Below, in pieces: positions 1 through 12,301 of a stretch of DNA of 64,000 bases (its first letter is position 1; each line of letters opens with the position of its first letter). The stretch covers positions 945,642 through 1,009,641 of the forward strand of contig CM067532.1 in the NCBI GenBank assembly GCA_034509925.1. Direction: 5' to 3'. The translations under genes and the position numbers were made by a program. The notes below the pieces were generated by a model. The model worked only from the letters and a program-made list of their open reading frames with translations, made no database searches and was not told where the DNA came from. The stretch comes from Hirudinaria manillensis. Taxonomy: Eukaryota; Annelida; Clitellata; Hirudinida; Hirudinidae.

Positions 1-1
1 T

Positions 2-846
2 ATAAACAAGAACCAGACGATTGTTGACTTCAAAGTGGCCAATCAGGTTGGTCCATCAGTGGCTGCTATGGTGACGGTGGTGGTGATGATGATCATGATG
101 ATGACAGTCGGTTATGGTGATGATTAACTGGTTTCCGCTTATGTCTAGGAAATGCAAGATTAATCGCAATAAATCATCTTTTTACAATAAATCAAATTTT
201 GTCGTGTCGAAATGCGAGCCGACATGCAGCTGTCGACGGCAGATTGACTTCGATCGATTGATTTTCAATCGAGGACGTCACACATTTCGTTCTCTACCGC
301 AGAGACCGCAGGTGCTCGGAGTGAAGAGCGAAATGGACATCGCAGAGTTGCTGAAGAAGAACACGACGATGCTCAGGTTCGGAATCTTCCTCGAGGTGCC
401 CCTGGCCAGAATCACCATCTCCCAGGTCTTGCAGAGAAACAACGACAGTCGTTAGTGTTGCACAGAATGTTGTTGTTGATGTCATCTGTGTTGTGTTCCT
501 GTGCCTTAATTTGCCTTTAATCATCTTTTAATGAAGTATTATAACTGCTATAATTTGGATGGTGGTGAGTAATTATTCATGATGTGTTGTTATTATTATT
601 ATTATTATTCAAAATCATATTTTTGTATCTTATTTTAAAGACCTTGGTCTTGAAGATTGAATGATGCATCAAGATTTCCATCTGTTTCCAACATTTCAAT
701 GAACTTTAGCAATCTCCGTCTAGAGGGCAATTATGATAATGATAATAATATAGCTTAGATTCTCTAATTATCTGTGTTTTTAATGCCCAACCTAAAAGTA
801 ATTTCTTCTTTCAACAGTGCGCAAGGAAAGATTGGACAGGAAGTAG
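2..846 (+). CDS. TMOD: Tropomodulin, C-terminal part (5' end outside window)
   Basis: Tropomodulin caps actin-filament pointed ends, and this is the last piece of its leucine-rich-repeat domain plus the C-terminal helix. Three exons join in frame: up to 46 (donor GTTGGT, phase 0), 303-450 (donor GTTAGT, phase 1) and 818-846 (stop TAG). The joined peptide reads INKNQTIVDFKVANQ, then RPQVLGVKSEMDIAELL, then a stretch ending RNNDSLRKERLDRK. This matches the family pattern of a 'K.DNQRQ.LG.K.EMEI' block followed by a 'LLKFG' repeat end and a basic 'NND..RK' tail. The final exon is only 29 nt and is confirmed by the frame and by the basic tail. A poly(A) signal AATAAA lies at about 1373. Everything upstream of residue INKN is missing, so tropomodulin and leiomodin cannot be fully separated, but the short tail without a WH2 extension favours tropomodulin. 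Confidence 0.85.
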
Positions 847-2442
847 GCCCGCAAAAGCAATAACAACAACGACAACATCGGATACAACAACGTCATCGAC
901 AACTACGTCGCCATCGTCAACGATGTCATCATCCTCGTTTTTATTCAAATCATTTCCACCCGCGTCCTGCTTGCACGTCCTGTAATTCCAAGAATTTTGG
1001 TTTCCACGGAAACCAAACGACCGTAGATAGATTAGTCGTTCGAATGAGATGTTTGCAAACGCGTTGCCATGCAAACCGTGCAAATGCGATTCTGCGTAAA
1101 CGTTTCAGTGGTACTGATTAGCAGCTAATCAATTATTAATTAATTATTAATTGTAAGAAATGTTTAAGTCATCGTTACCTCGATCCTAGGTGGTACTTTT
1201 GGTGATGATGATGATTATTATTATTATTCAGGTTATGTTTGTTGTTGAGGTGCTCAAATTGTTGGCTATTTTTGTCATTCTCTCCCTCTCTTCCCATCGT
1301 TGCATCATCTATGTTTTAATCATTGGGACTTTGATGGCTGCCCAAATCATCTACAAATTGTAAAGCGATTTAAATAAACAAACAAATTATTATTTTGTAA
1401 TTTTGATTCTTGGTTGCATGTGTCTGTCTGTTGGCCGTGCTGATGTCCGATGTGGGTTTGCGATGCTCTTATAATAGGAGAGTAAAAATTAGAACAGGAC
1501 TGTTGTTGTTGTGATTTAATGCCATTCTATATCTCTGTTGCTGTTGATTTCGTGCTTCGAATACTTAATGAGCATATTTTTCCATAGCTTGACTCACGTT
1601 TAAAGAGGCCGCCTTCTGCTATTGGTTCTCGAAGTTCAAAGTGTATCATCTTTAGTTTCGCTTATTCTGCTACTGGATGAATTTTCCAGACTGTTTTGAG
1701 CTCCTGAATTGCTTTTGGGATGTTTTTTTGATATTTCAGTTCGCGTAGAACGTTGTTTCGCTTCATTGCTTACTGCCGATTCAGTTCGACTATTTGAGCA
1801 GTTTCGTAATCTTTATTTTATTTTCATTTCTTTCTTTTTTTTTTGAGACGTTTTCATGTCACAAGATTGTGCTCGGGACTGACTCGAATGCCTGTCCTTT
1901 CGTCGCTTGTTCGAAGAACCCATGCTGTGGCAGTGAAGTAATGACCTGTATTACATTCACTTTTTGAATATTTAATATTTCTCTGACCAATGAATCTGCC
2001 AAACTTCTTAATACTATTTATTGGATCTGTTGGGATAGTCTTACTGTAGGAGATAATTGGTTAGTGGGTAGAAAAAACGAGTATCCAGATAGGATAATTT
2101 GATGATCAAAGTTAGAGGAGTATAGTCGAGTCTCGAGATAGTCTTTCCTTGGAATAGGTAAATTCGCACCTTGTGATTGGTAAGGGATAAGCCTCAGAAG
2201 GGCCAATGACCACAATTCGGTCCATGCATTATGTGGCCAAATTGTATTGTTTCACAAGTGGAATTAAAAACATGCACTGGTCGTGCTTTGAGTGCGGCTA
2301 ATTTTAAAAGAATATTTGCTGAAGTTTTTCTATCAAAATTTAATTTGAAACAAATTAGTTCCGCTTTGATAAATAGTTCGTGGCGAATCCTGTTTCGCAT
2401 CGATTTGGGTGGTTTCGATAGCGTAGTTTGTTGGGATAGCAG
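847..2442. other. Tropomodulin 3'UTR and intergenic DNA
   Basis: No coding region is supported here. The stretch holds the tropomodulin 3'UTR to the AATAAA at about 1373, GAT/ATT microsatellite scraps, and an X-box-like palindrome at 1063-1076 (GTTGCCATGCAAAC). The short ORFs at 811-1083 and 2018-2215 on the minus strand show no family signal. Confidence 0.6.
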
Positions 2443-5400
2443 ATGGCTAAATCTAAATCTAAATCTGGCGATAGTAAGTATCCAAAAATCATTCGAAAGG
2501 CCTCCTACAACCACGATTTGAATTGCCTTTACTTAGGTTCAGAAGTACGAATTGAGGCCATACTGGAATGGAAGAGGAAGTATTCCAAAACGGATCTCAT
2601 CCCTAATGTCCATGAACTAAGAAAATTTATAGTTGGACTTGCCATGTTTTTATACCCCAGCAACATTATAAAGAAAAACTGTTAGTCCTGCATTAAACGA
2701 TATTCTCATTTTCTTCGAGTTTGCCTATTCTGGAAACATTGATTAAACATTCAAAATAATTAAATCAGTTTGCTGGAAGGAAAAGCCTTCTCAGTGGGCA
2801 GATGGTGTTCCTTTTCTTGATCCAAACAACAAGACAGATAACTATACAGGAACAAGAGGCCATTGTCTTAAACTCAAACAAAGTAATTATTCTATAGACA
2901 CTGTTAAATTCTCCTTTTGCAATAGAATCGTAAAGCCGTGGAACGCATTGCCAGGTGATGTTGTTGAATCAACCACGGTCTCCCGCTTCAACTCAATAAT
3001 ACAAGACCTGGATTTTAATAGCTATTTAAATTACACTTAATCTGTAAATTACACTTAATGCTGCCCCTGTGTACACGCCGGTCGATGTTCTCTGTTCCGC
3101 TTGCAATTGTATTAGTGGCCCAATGGGCCCTTCAATTGTGTCCAATAAATTCAAATTCAATAATTCGAGTTTGGTTATTCTCAATTTTTCTCTAAAACAT
3201 GTTCACAATTCACTCTTCTGTTTTGCCCATCATAATTTATGCAGAATTGAGGTGTTGTGCAGCAATATTGTAAACATGCATGATGAGGTAAAAATAAGTC
3301 AATTATACATCAGGTCACTTATTAAGTATTTAATATTGTTATTAGTAAATGTTATTATTTATGCATTCATTTATCAGTCCATATACATTTTTATCTTTAC
3401 AAAAATATTAAGTTAATCACTCAGCTAAGCCCGACAAGGATGACTTGATGCCCATATATAAATACCTCATCGAGATATATAAGGTGAGCAAGCCATTGCT
3501 GTTAACCAAAATGAATATTTAATAAATTAATTGAAAATCAATTAAATGGTCTTAACAAAATCAATCAATTGTTGATTAGGCTTCTCAGATTAATGGCAGC
3601 ATTGACACCCCCAACTTCAAAGACAAGAACTTGTTTCCAGTTGCTGGTGAATTCTGCCAACATTTTTATGCAAAACAAATTATTAGCAATTTTTATAATA
3701 AAATAAAAACTTCATTTTATGTTTTATGTTATATTTCATTTTGTAGCCAATCAACTTTTCTGATAAGAGTGAACCGATTTTAATCTTAGAACTTGCAGAA
3801 GAGGTCAACTCAGAAGTCCAACAAAGTCTCAAAGTGCCTTGCGAGAGCAGAACAGAAGAAAGTGAGAAATCTCAAAGTGCCTTGCGAGAGCAGAACAGAA
3901 GAAAGTGAGAGTGCCTTTTATTCTGGGGGTGAGTGATTGCTTTGTTAGCATTATATCATTGATATCAATAAGCCTGTTAATCATCTTTTAATCAAATTTA
4001 CTCATTCAAATGTAGAATTCTTTCCTGTTGAAGAATCTATGGAGGATTCTGAAGAGGTCACCTGCTCTTGTGGACTCAGTAAGATCATCTTTGTTGGCTT
4101 GGCCTATTTACATAATATTTCTTTACATTCCTCTGGCTAGATATATAATCCATTCTATTATATGGTTAGACTATTGTCTATCATAATGTTAATACAATAC
4201 AGTAACATCATAAATTTATGGAGATGTATAGAACTATCAAATATTTTCTTCTAGTCATAGACCCTCAGGAACACTTCACTGATGGAAGCAATTTTTCAAT
4301 TCCATTTCAAGACGAAAAATATGCTGATTCTAACCACGAAGATTATGACTGTTGTGACTTGGAGCTTGGAGTTAAGCTGAGGGGCTTCTCTCCGATTGAC
4401 CAGGTCGTCGATGAAAGCGAAATAAACTATCGAAATGAATACGAAGGTTAGGAAAGTTTTTGTGGAAAATGCTGTGTGCAAGTTAGTTTGGATGGTTTTG
4501 TTTCTATGTGTGTGTGTGTCGTTCAAGGACCTGGTGACATGAATTTTTATGTAAACTATTTTCTGTTCAAGCATTTTTTAGGAATAAATTTACCAGCATT
4601 AAATTTTTTTTAATTTTTTAATTATTTTTTTCTAGATCGAATCTTTAATTTTAATTTATTACTTCAAGTTGAAATGAGCATGGTGAGTCCTATCACTGGA
4701 GAACCAATTGACAAACCAGACTGTGGCCCATTGCCAGCAAAGTTTGAGTTTGTTAAATTGTAATGTTTTTATTGTGAGGTAATAATATTTCTGGCCTTCA
4801 TTATTTTTTTTTCAAGAATTAACTAAAAAAACATCAAATTTCTTAAATAAATTTTCAGGAGCTGCGACTATGAGATGAGAGATGAAAACAAAAACAATTA
4901 TCAGTCAAGTGGGTTCTTGTTGTTATCTGAACATTTCACAACTATCTTTTATTGTCAAAATATTTCCCACAGAAGAGGCTCCGTCTTTCGGTGAAACCTC
5001 AGAATTTAGAAATCTTAAGCGCCATTGGGAAAACGAAACTAAAAAAGACGAAAAAGAACGTACGTTAATTGGAGAGGAGAGGTTACATAAGAATCCCGGC
5101 CTAACACTTTATTTTGCTGATTTGCAGAAGAAATCTCAAGAAGTGAACAGCAAGGGAACGATTATTCGGAAGGATGTTCTCCTTGCATTGATGACAAAGT
5201 TTCCAGTGAGGATCTTTGAAATAAAATTTAAAATTTTCTTACTTCCCACATTTAAATATAGAGAGGTGGTCACCAATCATTTCATTTTACATGCTAAACA
5301 AGACTTAGAACTACAGTCGTATTGCAGGCTGTGTCTTGAGCCAATTTCATCATCTTCTGGAGCTTCAACTTCTTCGTACGTAATTCATTTTATTTAACTT

Positions 5401-6134
5401 CATAATATAGTTTTATTAATCACGTCGTGACAATATTTTTATTTATTTATAAATTATAGAGCAAATATTTAACTGGACTGCGCAGCACGTCTTTGATAAC
5501 AAAGCGGAAGATGAAGGTTTGGATTTCTTGTTTAACATTATCATCGTCGTCGTCGTCATCACAATTGGAACAAGTCAAACTCTTCGTAGACTCTTTACAA
5601 GATTTTATTCATTAATTACTAATTTATTATCATTAATTTATTTTGCAGGACCTCCAAAAAAAAGAATGAAAGCAATGCCTAGAAGGAGCCATTTTACGCA
5701 ATCCAGTGTTGCAGATGGACTTCAAGTTGTAAAACAACGTGGTATAATTCTTGATCAGATTTAATTGGCTTTATCTAAATCTAAATGCAATGTAGTGCAG
5801 AAATAATTTACAAGGCTATTTCGTCAGATGATCTTACATATTTAATATGTAATGTAAAATTTAAAAATCAAACTTTTAAAAAAATATGAAGTATTGATAT
5901 AAAATTATGATATTTATATACCTTTATATATATATGTATGTATATATACAATGTATATGTATGTTATTTGGTGTTAAAATCACACAAACGTTTTTTGTAG
6001 CAAAGATGAGCAAACAGTCTATCAGCTTCAAAATGAAGTCTCGGCGAGGCTCCAAGAAGAATTTCATTGTGAAAAATGAAACAGAGGTGCTTAGCAGAGG
6101 CGACATTCTGGGGCTTTTCGCACCTGAATTGTGA
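2443..6134 (+). CDS. Unrecognised 14-exon nuclear-type protein
   Basis: I do not recognise this family. Fourteen exons join without a frame break: 2443-2473, 3425-3483, 3580-3646, 3790-3861, 4016-4078, 4261-4446, 4636-4759, 4859-4908, 4973-5059, 5128-5205, 5328-5375, 5460-5516, 5649-5741, 6001-6134. The product is about 382 residues. It starts MAKSKSKSGDTKPDKDD at an ATG followed by a consensus GTAAGT donor. The middle is acidic and serine-rich, with Cys pairs (TCSCGL, DCCD), and there is a possible helical stretch FHHLLELQLLQQIFNW. A likely nuclear localisation signal, PPKKRMKAMPRR, sits about 75 residues from the end, before a basic C-terminus that ends LGLFAPEL. All donors are GT and all acceptors AG; 11 of 13 introns are phase 1. 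A disordered chromatin or meiotic protein would fit the composition, but that is inference. Exon 4 has an alternative duplicated donor (see findings). The main uncertainty is exons 1, 3 and 4. Confidence 0.6.
2775..3165 (+). mobile_element. Non-LTR retrotransposon (LINE) 3' relic
   Basis: Frame 2811-3040 reads a typical reverse-transcriptase C-terminal tail: RGHCLKLK, then FSFCNRIVKPWNALPGDVV, then SRFNSIIQDLD and a stop at 3038-3040. The 'R..H..KL...FF..R....WN.LP..VV....S...F' pattern is the end of ORF2 in CR1/L2/Jockey-like LINEs. The 3'UTR ends in an AATTCAAATTCAA tail near 3165, typical of a LINE terminus. The copy is strongly 5'-truncated and lies in intron 1 of the 14-exon gene in the same orientation. 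Clade assignment is uncertain because only about 75 codons are left. Confidence 0.75.
3827..3912 (+). repeat. 43-bp tandem duplication across an exon end
   Basis: Two near-identical copies start at 3827 and 3870 (TCTCAAAGTGCCTTGCGAGA... in both). Each copy includes the sequence GAAGAAAGTGAGA, which is a usable splice donor. Only the first donor (after 3861, phase 1) keeps the frame with the next exon at 4016. Confidence 0.9.
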
Positions 6135-7920
6135 ACGAAAAACATTTCTTTCCTGTTTCCTGAAAGAAACATTCCTCAAAACCAGTGACGACCAATTTGT
6201 TTGTTTGTTTGCTTCAGTCGAACTTGCTTCAGTTTTCGATGCTTTAGACTCTGCATTTGAACCCGTGCTTTAATGTCAATATTGTTTTCAAAATGACTCC
6301 AACTAGACTATCGGATGTTCCATCTCGCGATTACACAGGATGAAAAATTAACTTTCGTGACTGAAAGCTTTAGAAAATAGGAACACCATCAGAATCTTCT
6401 CATTTGTTAATCATCACCACTCGTTTCGTTAACATCACGACCAACTTTGCAATAGAGATGTCACAGGGATGTTTTAAGCTGTTTAAAGTGTTTATTGTGA
6501 GTCGATTTGACTCTTGAGCCTTCGCAAGGAAATGTTGTATTAGTGGCGACAGTAATTTTTTTGCAAAGAGCTTTCATTATTGCAGTAATCAAATATAATA
6601 TGATAATAATTGAAGTCACTTACAACCTATAGGAAGTTGTCAATTAGAACATTAACGCCAGACATTTAAACCGAGCCAAAAGGCCAAATAGCAAACATGT
6701 AGGGACGGGTTACCAGGTTTGCCTCGAGCCTCGTGTTCAGAGGCTGCGGGGACCCGAATTTCGTCCCCCACGGGGCCGTCATTTTGAGTTAATTGAACAT
6801 GATAGGGATACCTAACTCAAACATAAGCAAATTTTAGAGAAACAAGCTAAGTGATGATACGTTTAATAAAATCCTGAAAACATCCGCATTTTAGAAGTTT
6901 CCCCATTGAATATCTGCGAGCTGTTTTGAAAGTGGCGAGGTTCATTATTTTCGACAGAGAGAAACTATGTGGGAGCAATTATCCTAACAATCAACTCTCA
7001 CAGCATGAATTGCTTGTTAGTCTTTCCACTGGACTTAAACATCAAAGATCTGCATTTGCAAGTCACTTTAGAAGTCTGTTGCATAATGATGTTGTGGAAG
7101 CTACTGTGTTTACTCCAACCTTCAAGCAAAACAAGAAGATTTTAAATATATTTTAAATTCTGGACGAGATACTACGAAATATTGAATAAAGTTGCAACTA
7201 GTGAGCATAATCTTGTCGGCAAAACAAATCAAATTCTAAAATCCTAAACAATGACAGGTTAGGGTTAGGGCTTCCAACTTAGATCTAGGTCGAATGCCCC
7301 CCAGTTCGATTATTTCACTCATATTATAAATAATAATCAATAACAATTTACAAATCAACAGTAATATTCCCAAAACAGACTCAAAGCACTTCGAAAGTAC
7401 TGAGGTCCGTTAGCTGCTTGAATGAGTCATTGTTTAATTGAAATTGAGATGGATAGATGGACTTTGGCGGGATTGTTGATCAGATGATATTTAAGCTTCC
7501 CCCCTTTCTTCCTCCCCACCCGGGAAAACAAGTTGAATGAAACTTCTGTTACTGAGTAAGAAATCAAGACACAAATCCATTGCAAACAATCAGAATCAGT
7601 TGGAATCATTGCAAACTGTGATGATAATGATAATTCCAATTCATGTAATGGAGTGCAATGGATCTCCATCCTCTGCCGACAAATCAATTAATCTCTATCA
7701 ATTAGTCAAAATCAGGTCAGAAGATTAAGGATGCATAAGCAATTCCACAAAACCCACGCCTCACCTCCTCAATGGGTGAGCTCCGATCGTCTACTCGTAT
7801 AAGTTGATGGAGAAGTAAAATGGAGATGCTAATAAAGAAGAGAGCCGCTTTGTAGGATGAGGATTACAGCCTCAGGAGATTATGATAATAGTTTCCGTTA
7901 TGGAAATTCCAACGCCGAAG
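6135..7920. other. Intergenic region with an unassigned ORF fragment
   Basis: No gene is supported. The frame 6926-7156 (+) encodes about 76 residues (SQHELLVSLSTGLKHQ, SAFASHFRSLLHND) followed by AATAAA at 7185-7190, so it could be a last exon or relic, but no family is recognised and no convincing upstream exon was found. A two-unit TTAGGG stretch lies at about 7260. The 6700-6780 segment is GC-rich without an obvious structure. Confidence 0.4.
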
Positions 7921-8053
7921 GTATAAAGAGAGCAGACAGTGCAAGTGAGCTGGCTGACTTCCTCGGATTTTGTAAGCTATTCGTTCAGTAAAATTCGTAA
8001 AAAATATTTTTTATATATTAAGTTTTTTTTTCTGTACAGTATATTTCTATGGT
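7921..8053 (+). promoter_or_regulatory. TATA promoter and possible 5'UTR intron of the EF-hand gene
   Basis: TATAAAG occurs at 7922-7928. About 50 nt downstream is a possible donor (TTTTGTAAGC, 7970s), and an acceptor (CTGTACAG) lies near 8030-8038, just before the coding exon. The arrangement suggests a short noncoding first exon spliced to the ATG exon. This is inference from motifs only. Confidence 0.4.
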
Positions 8054-8077
8054 TTATTTATCTTATTTTAATATTTA

Positions 8078-8531
8078 ATGAAGAAAAAGAAGAAGAAGAA
8101 GATGGACAAGGCTAAGCTTTCAGAGGTATTCGATCAATTTGATCAAAACAAGAATGGCACAGTGGATGCCAAGGAATTGAAAGCAGTTGTGAAGACGTAT
8201 TATGAGATCGAGGGGAAGCAAGTGACGGAAGAAAAACTCAACGAGGAAGTTGGGGTAGGTTCAGACTAATAATCATTTGGCTCTATTGAAGTTGCAAACT
8301 TTCATGTGTCGTTGTCGTTGTTATTATTATTATTATCATTATTATTATTAGCTTACTAAGAGGTAAGAGGACAAATGTTGGAAATTATGAATTTGAAACT
8401 GTTTCATTCACGTACATAATCATTCACTTGAAAGCGCTTTTTTCCCACATTAGCTCATTCTGGCAGCAGTGGACACCAGTAGGGATGGCCTGATTGACAA
8501 GAAGGAATTTTTGAAATATTTTGATTTCTGA
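8078..8531 (+). CDS. Small two-EF-hand calcium-binding protein
   Basis: Two exons, 8078-8254 and 8454-8531, join at phase 0 (donor GGGGTAGGT, acceptor CACATTAG). The product is 84 residues from ATG 8078, or 76 from the in-frame ATG at 8102; the upstream start adds only a Lys-rich leader (MKKKKKKK), so the later start is equally likely. Both EF-hand loops are canonical: DQNKNGTVDAKE (Asp1, Asn3, Asn5, Asp9, Glu12) and DTSRDGLIDKKE (Asp1, Ser3, Asp5, Asp9, Glu12). The protein is just one EF-hand pair with no extra domain, like the small calcium sensors or buffers common in invertebrates. No orthologue can be named. The stop is followed within 2 nt by AATAAA, so the 3'UTR may be very short or may use the second AATAAA at about 8575. 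Confidence 0.8.
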
Positions 8532-9540
8532 CAATAAAAAATAATAATTGATTAATCGTGAATAATTTGCACGGAATAAAATGGCCATGAAACTGGTGCG
8601 CCTCCTTTAAGAGAATTATGTTTGTTGTCTTGTTCCAATGATTCGAAAAAGTCTTTAGGGGTCTCTGGAGTTTTCAAAGTAAATGTAAAGTCTTTCAACA
8701 AATCTTTCAACTGCGATGCGTAACACCCACCAGCTATACGTAATGAAATATGAGAGTATTATTAAAATATTTTAGACTGTCAGAGGTTAGGCAACTCTAA
8801 ATACAACGCGAGACAAGAAAATGTTGTGTGATAACGAACCAATGGATGACCATGCATTCGAACTGATGAGACACCAACTATAAAAAATGCTCGTGTTGTT
8901 TATTTATTATTTATTTTATAAAATATGTCGAGAGGCGATAGGATCCAAACTGTTTACGCGTGTGTTACGACGATAGAGAGGCTGAAAAGAACTCGTGCGA
9001 TCTCCAGATTATCAATTAATTATACAAACTTACATTAACAATATTATGGTTTCTTATTCGGGAATCAACCAAATTCCCTCTTGGGAATAATATCGAGTAT
9101 GGCCCTCTAGCGACCAACTTATGGCAATAAAAAACCAAGATACCGCTGCCAAGTATGCAACCAGAGATTTCCCCAAGACTCGATCTAATTTAAATTCCTG
9201 ATCACTACTGAATTCCACTAATACTATTACTTATTTATTAATGTAGAGTATTGATTAATATAGATAACTATTGCCAATGTCACTTAAATGCTGTGACATG
9301 AACCCAAACATCACATCCAAAAGCTGTTGAAATAACTTCAAAAAGCTTCTGCTTAGCCAAGTACTTGCACTGACTGCACCTATCATTTAATGTGGCAAAA
9401 TAGATCATGACAATCGGGACGTTTTGTATCAAGCGACCTCAAAATAAGGTACAGACATGACATAGTGGAAATCACTATTTGGAAATGCTTAGATATCTAA
9501 GCACTATGATCACACTTCAATCCTTTTTGCTGTATTTTGG
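8532..9540. other. Intergenic, 3' of the EF-hand gene and of UBAP1
   Basis: Nothing coding is seen. A TTTATT at about 9232 (AATAAA on the minus strand) is a good candidate for the UBAP1 poly(A) signal, giving a 3'UTR of about 300 nt. Confidence 0.5.
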
Positions 9541-12301
9541 TCAATTCTGGGTCAGAATGTTTAGGGTCAACTCTTCATCGAGTTTGGAAATCTTCAGGGC
9601 TTCGTGGATGCTTTCAGTCTGGAAGCCCATGATGTGGAAAATGCCAAAGGCCTTCAGATATCTGTCAGCCTGAATAATAAGGTCATATTATTAACTATCC
9701 ATAACTTCAATATTCAATATAATAATTATATATTAAATTATATTTCTAAGTGACATCTTCCTATCCGATAATTTTAATCAGAGCCATTGTAAACGATATT
9801 TAAGCCATAATTATTAATTACCCACAATTCCAATATAATAATAATAATAATAATATAATAATAATAATAATATGCTAAGTGGTATCATCCTGTCCAATAA
9901 TTCTAGTCAGATCCACCTGTAAATGTTTTTTAAACCATACCTGCTCTGGTATGCTGTCCACATAGAGAAAGCACTCTTCAATGACCTTAGGGTCATGACC
10001 CTTTGATATAAAATCCTGAATGCATCTCAGACGAGGCATTATCTGGAGATAAAATTAGGAATTATCGTTGGGTTAAAATCAGAAATTAGTTTATTATTAT
10101 CATCATAAATTAAAGCATATATAATTAAAGTTAAAATCAGAAAATAATTTATAATCGTCATTATTTATAAATGACTCACTTCAGAGTTCACTTTGCTTTC
10201 ATCCATTCCTCCGAACCTTGCGACAAACTTGTCGACGGATTCCTTCTGGAATCCGAATCTTTGGAGTTTATCTTGGAGTTGACCGTCTTTGTTAAGATTT
10301 TGATTATTCAAAGGTGGAAGTTGGTGATGATGATGATGGTGAGGCGAGTGGGTTGTTGGATTCACGTCATCATTTTTGTGGATCACCTTGCTGATCACTT
10401 TCTGTGAAAATTAGAGGAAATCAAATTAGAAGGAATCAATACATTCTGTAAATCAATGGAAATTTGAATAATTAATCATCATCATCACCATCAGATCATA
10501 ATAACCTCGTGATGCAGTGGAGGCGTATATCTTCCATAGAGATTCAAATTCTGAACCAAATAACCCGAAATCCCGCCACCGGAGGTTCCGGTTGGCAGAC
10601 GCCTCTCGGGTTCGGGATTTTCCAAACCGGCGTCTGCGGCCGTTATGTCCGGGGTGCTTTTGGCGTGCCTAAGACTCGATTGTAGAGGTAGTTCTGGAGT
10701 TTCTGTCGCACCAGATGATACATTGTTTGCAATACTTGTATGATACTTGTTATAATAAAAGTTCTGGGCAATGGAGACATTGTTTTGGTGAGTGTTAAAG
10801 TTTTTAGAAGATATTTCCACAGGAGGTCTATTGAAATCGGCAATAGAGTTCTTGCTGGACGCAGGGCCAAATGTTTGGTATTGATGCAGAGGAACAGAGT
10901 GCTGGGGATATGGTATGCTTCCGGCAATACCCGATCCCAACTGGGTCGGGGGAAAGTAGCTGGGGAGATTTGCTTGAGGAATGCCCCACCACTGGGTAGA
11001 CCTTTGTGGCAGTGTTGACATTTGAGGGGTAGAAGTCGTTTGAATGTTGGGAGCGACTGTGGAATTCACGACGGGAGCATTCGGAAGTCCAGGCACCTCG
11101 TGGTAGAAGGTGGCGCCGGGAGTGGTTTGCAGTGAGGACTGGGAAAGTTGGTTGGTTGCAAAGAAAACTTTGTCGAGTTCTTCAATGTCATTGATGACTT
11201 TCAAGCTGACATTTTCGAAAGGATCCTGTTCACGCTCGAAATCTTTGAGATCAATGGCGTTCACCTTCGTCTTTCCGGTCGCCTGCTCTGTCTTTCCGTC
11301 CGAGGGGTCGGGGCGCGAGGGAATGAGGATTTCATCTCCCAGTTTTTGAGCTGGTGGAAGAATGACGGATCGTGGTACGTTCAGTGGAGTTGTATTTTGA
11401 ATTGAATTCCAAGAAACTGTGGGACTCGGTTGATTTGTTGAATGGTTCGAATCTGGGGGCATGAGAGGTGCAGAGCCCTATAGAATTTATGAAATAAATA
11501 GTTAATCTGAAATGTCGTACAATATGCTGATCTATTTGTTCAGCTGGTCTAGCAAAGGTCAATAAAAAGTGCAGCAACATTAACAAACACAGGAAGTGAT
11601 ACTTTAAAAAAAAAGTCATTTGTACATTAGACTAATTATAATTATAGTAAACAAATAACTAGTGAGATTAGAAAACATTGGGTCTATATAGACTAACAGG
11701 GGATGCATTATTTGTAATTTTAGTCTTCTGAGCCTCAACTAGCAGTTGAAACTGCCTCTGTAGTTTTGCAATCTCAGCCTCTCTCCTCCTTTCTTCCTGA
11801 CATTTCAAGAGGTACTTGTCCTCGATTGATGAGTCATACTGCAACAAAGACATTTCAGATCAGCTAAAACCAACTGTTCCAGACATCCAATGTAATTAGC
11901 TTAAGTATTGCAGTTTTTAAGAATGGTAAACAAATTTGTTTACCATTGAGAAAAATAAAATCCTTTCTAAACGACAGTCATGTATTATGTAACGTACTGT
12001 GAATGTGGAAAAGTCTGGAGTCTCGATTTGGGTAACAACAGTTGCAGGTGAAGTCAGTCTTATCTACGAAACATAAAGATTTGTAAGCATCTTTATTAAT
12101 TTTGTAGAGTTATGATTTCAATGCAAATTGACTATTTTAAACCTGCTCAATTCTTTTAATATGTTCATGAAAGGAAAACGGTATGCCATCTAAGCAGCTA
12201 CCTACAAAAAAGCAAAAGCAACTCGATGTCATCAAAAGTTTAGACAATTGAATATTAGAAAATTAAAATATGAACATACTAATCGAGCGGTTAAAATTCA
12301 T
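9541..12301 (-). CDS. UBAP1: UBAP1, ESCRT-I subunit
   Basis: UBAP1 is the ESCRT-I subunit that directs ubiquitinated membrane proteins into multivesicular endosomes. Eight exons on the minus strand: 12301-12280, 12201-12143, 12063-11998, 11838-11698, 11477-10506, 10401-10180, 10042-9941, 9669-9541 (stop TGA). The product is 570 residues. The N-terminus holds the UMA domain that binds the ESCRT-I core: CLDGIPFSFHEHIKRIEQ, then IRLTSPATVVTQIETPDFST, then a charged helix (EERRREAEIAKLQRQFQLL). The middle conserves the family motif DLKDFEREQDPFENVSLK. A Gln/Pro/Ser-rich disordered linker follows. The last about 150 residues are three UBA-like helical repeats (SOUBA), for example LQRFGFQKESVDKFVARFGG and FHIMGFQTESIHEALKI. 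All introns are GT-AG and phase-consistent. Human UBAP1 is 502 residues, so the linker is somewhat longer here. Divergent from SNAP29. Confidence 0.93.

Noticed and set aside
10740-11405. Plus-strand ORFs over UBAP1 exon 5
   Set aside because: Antisense shadows; the minus-strand frame matches UBAP1 throughout.
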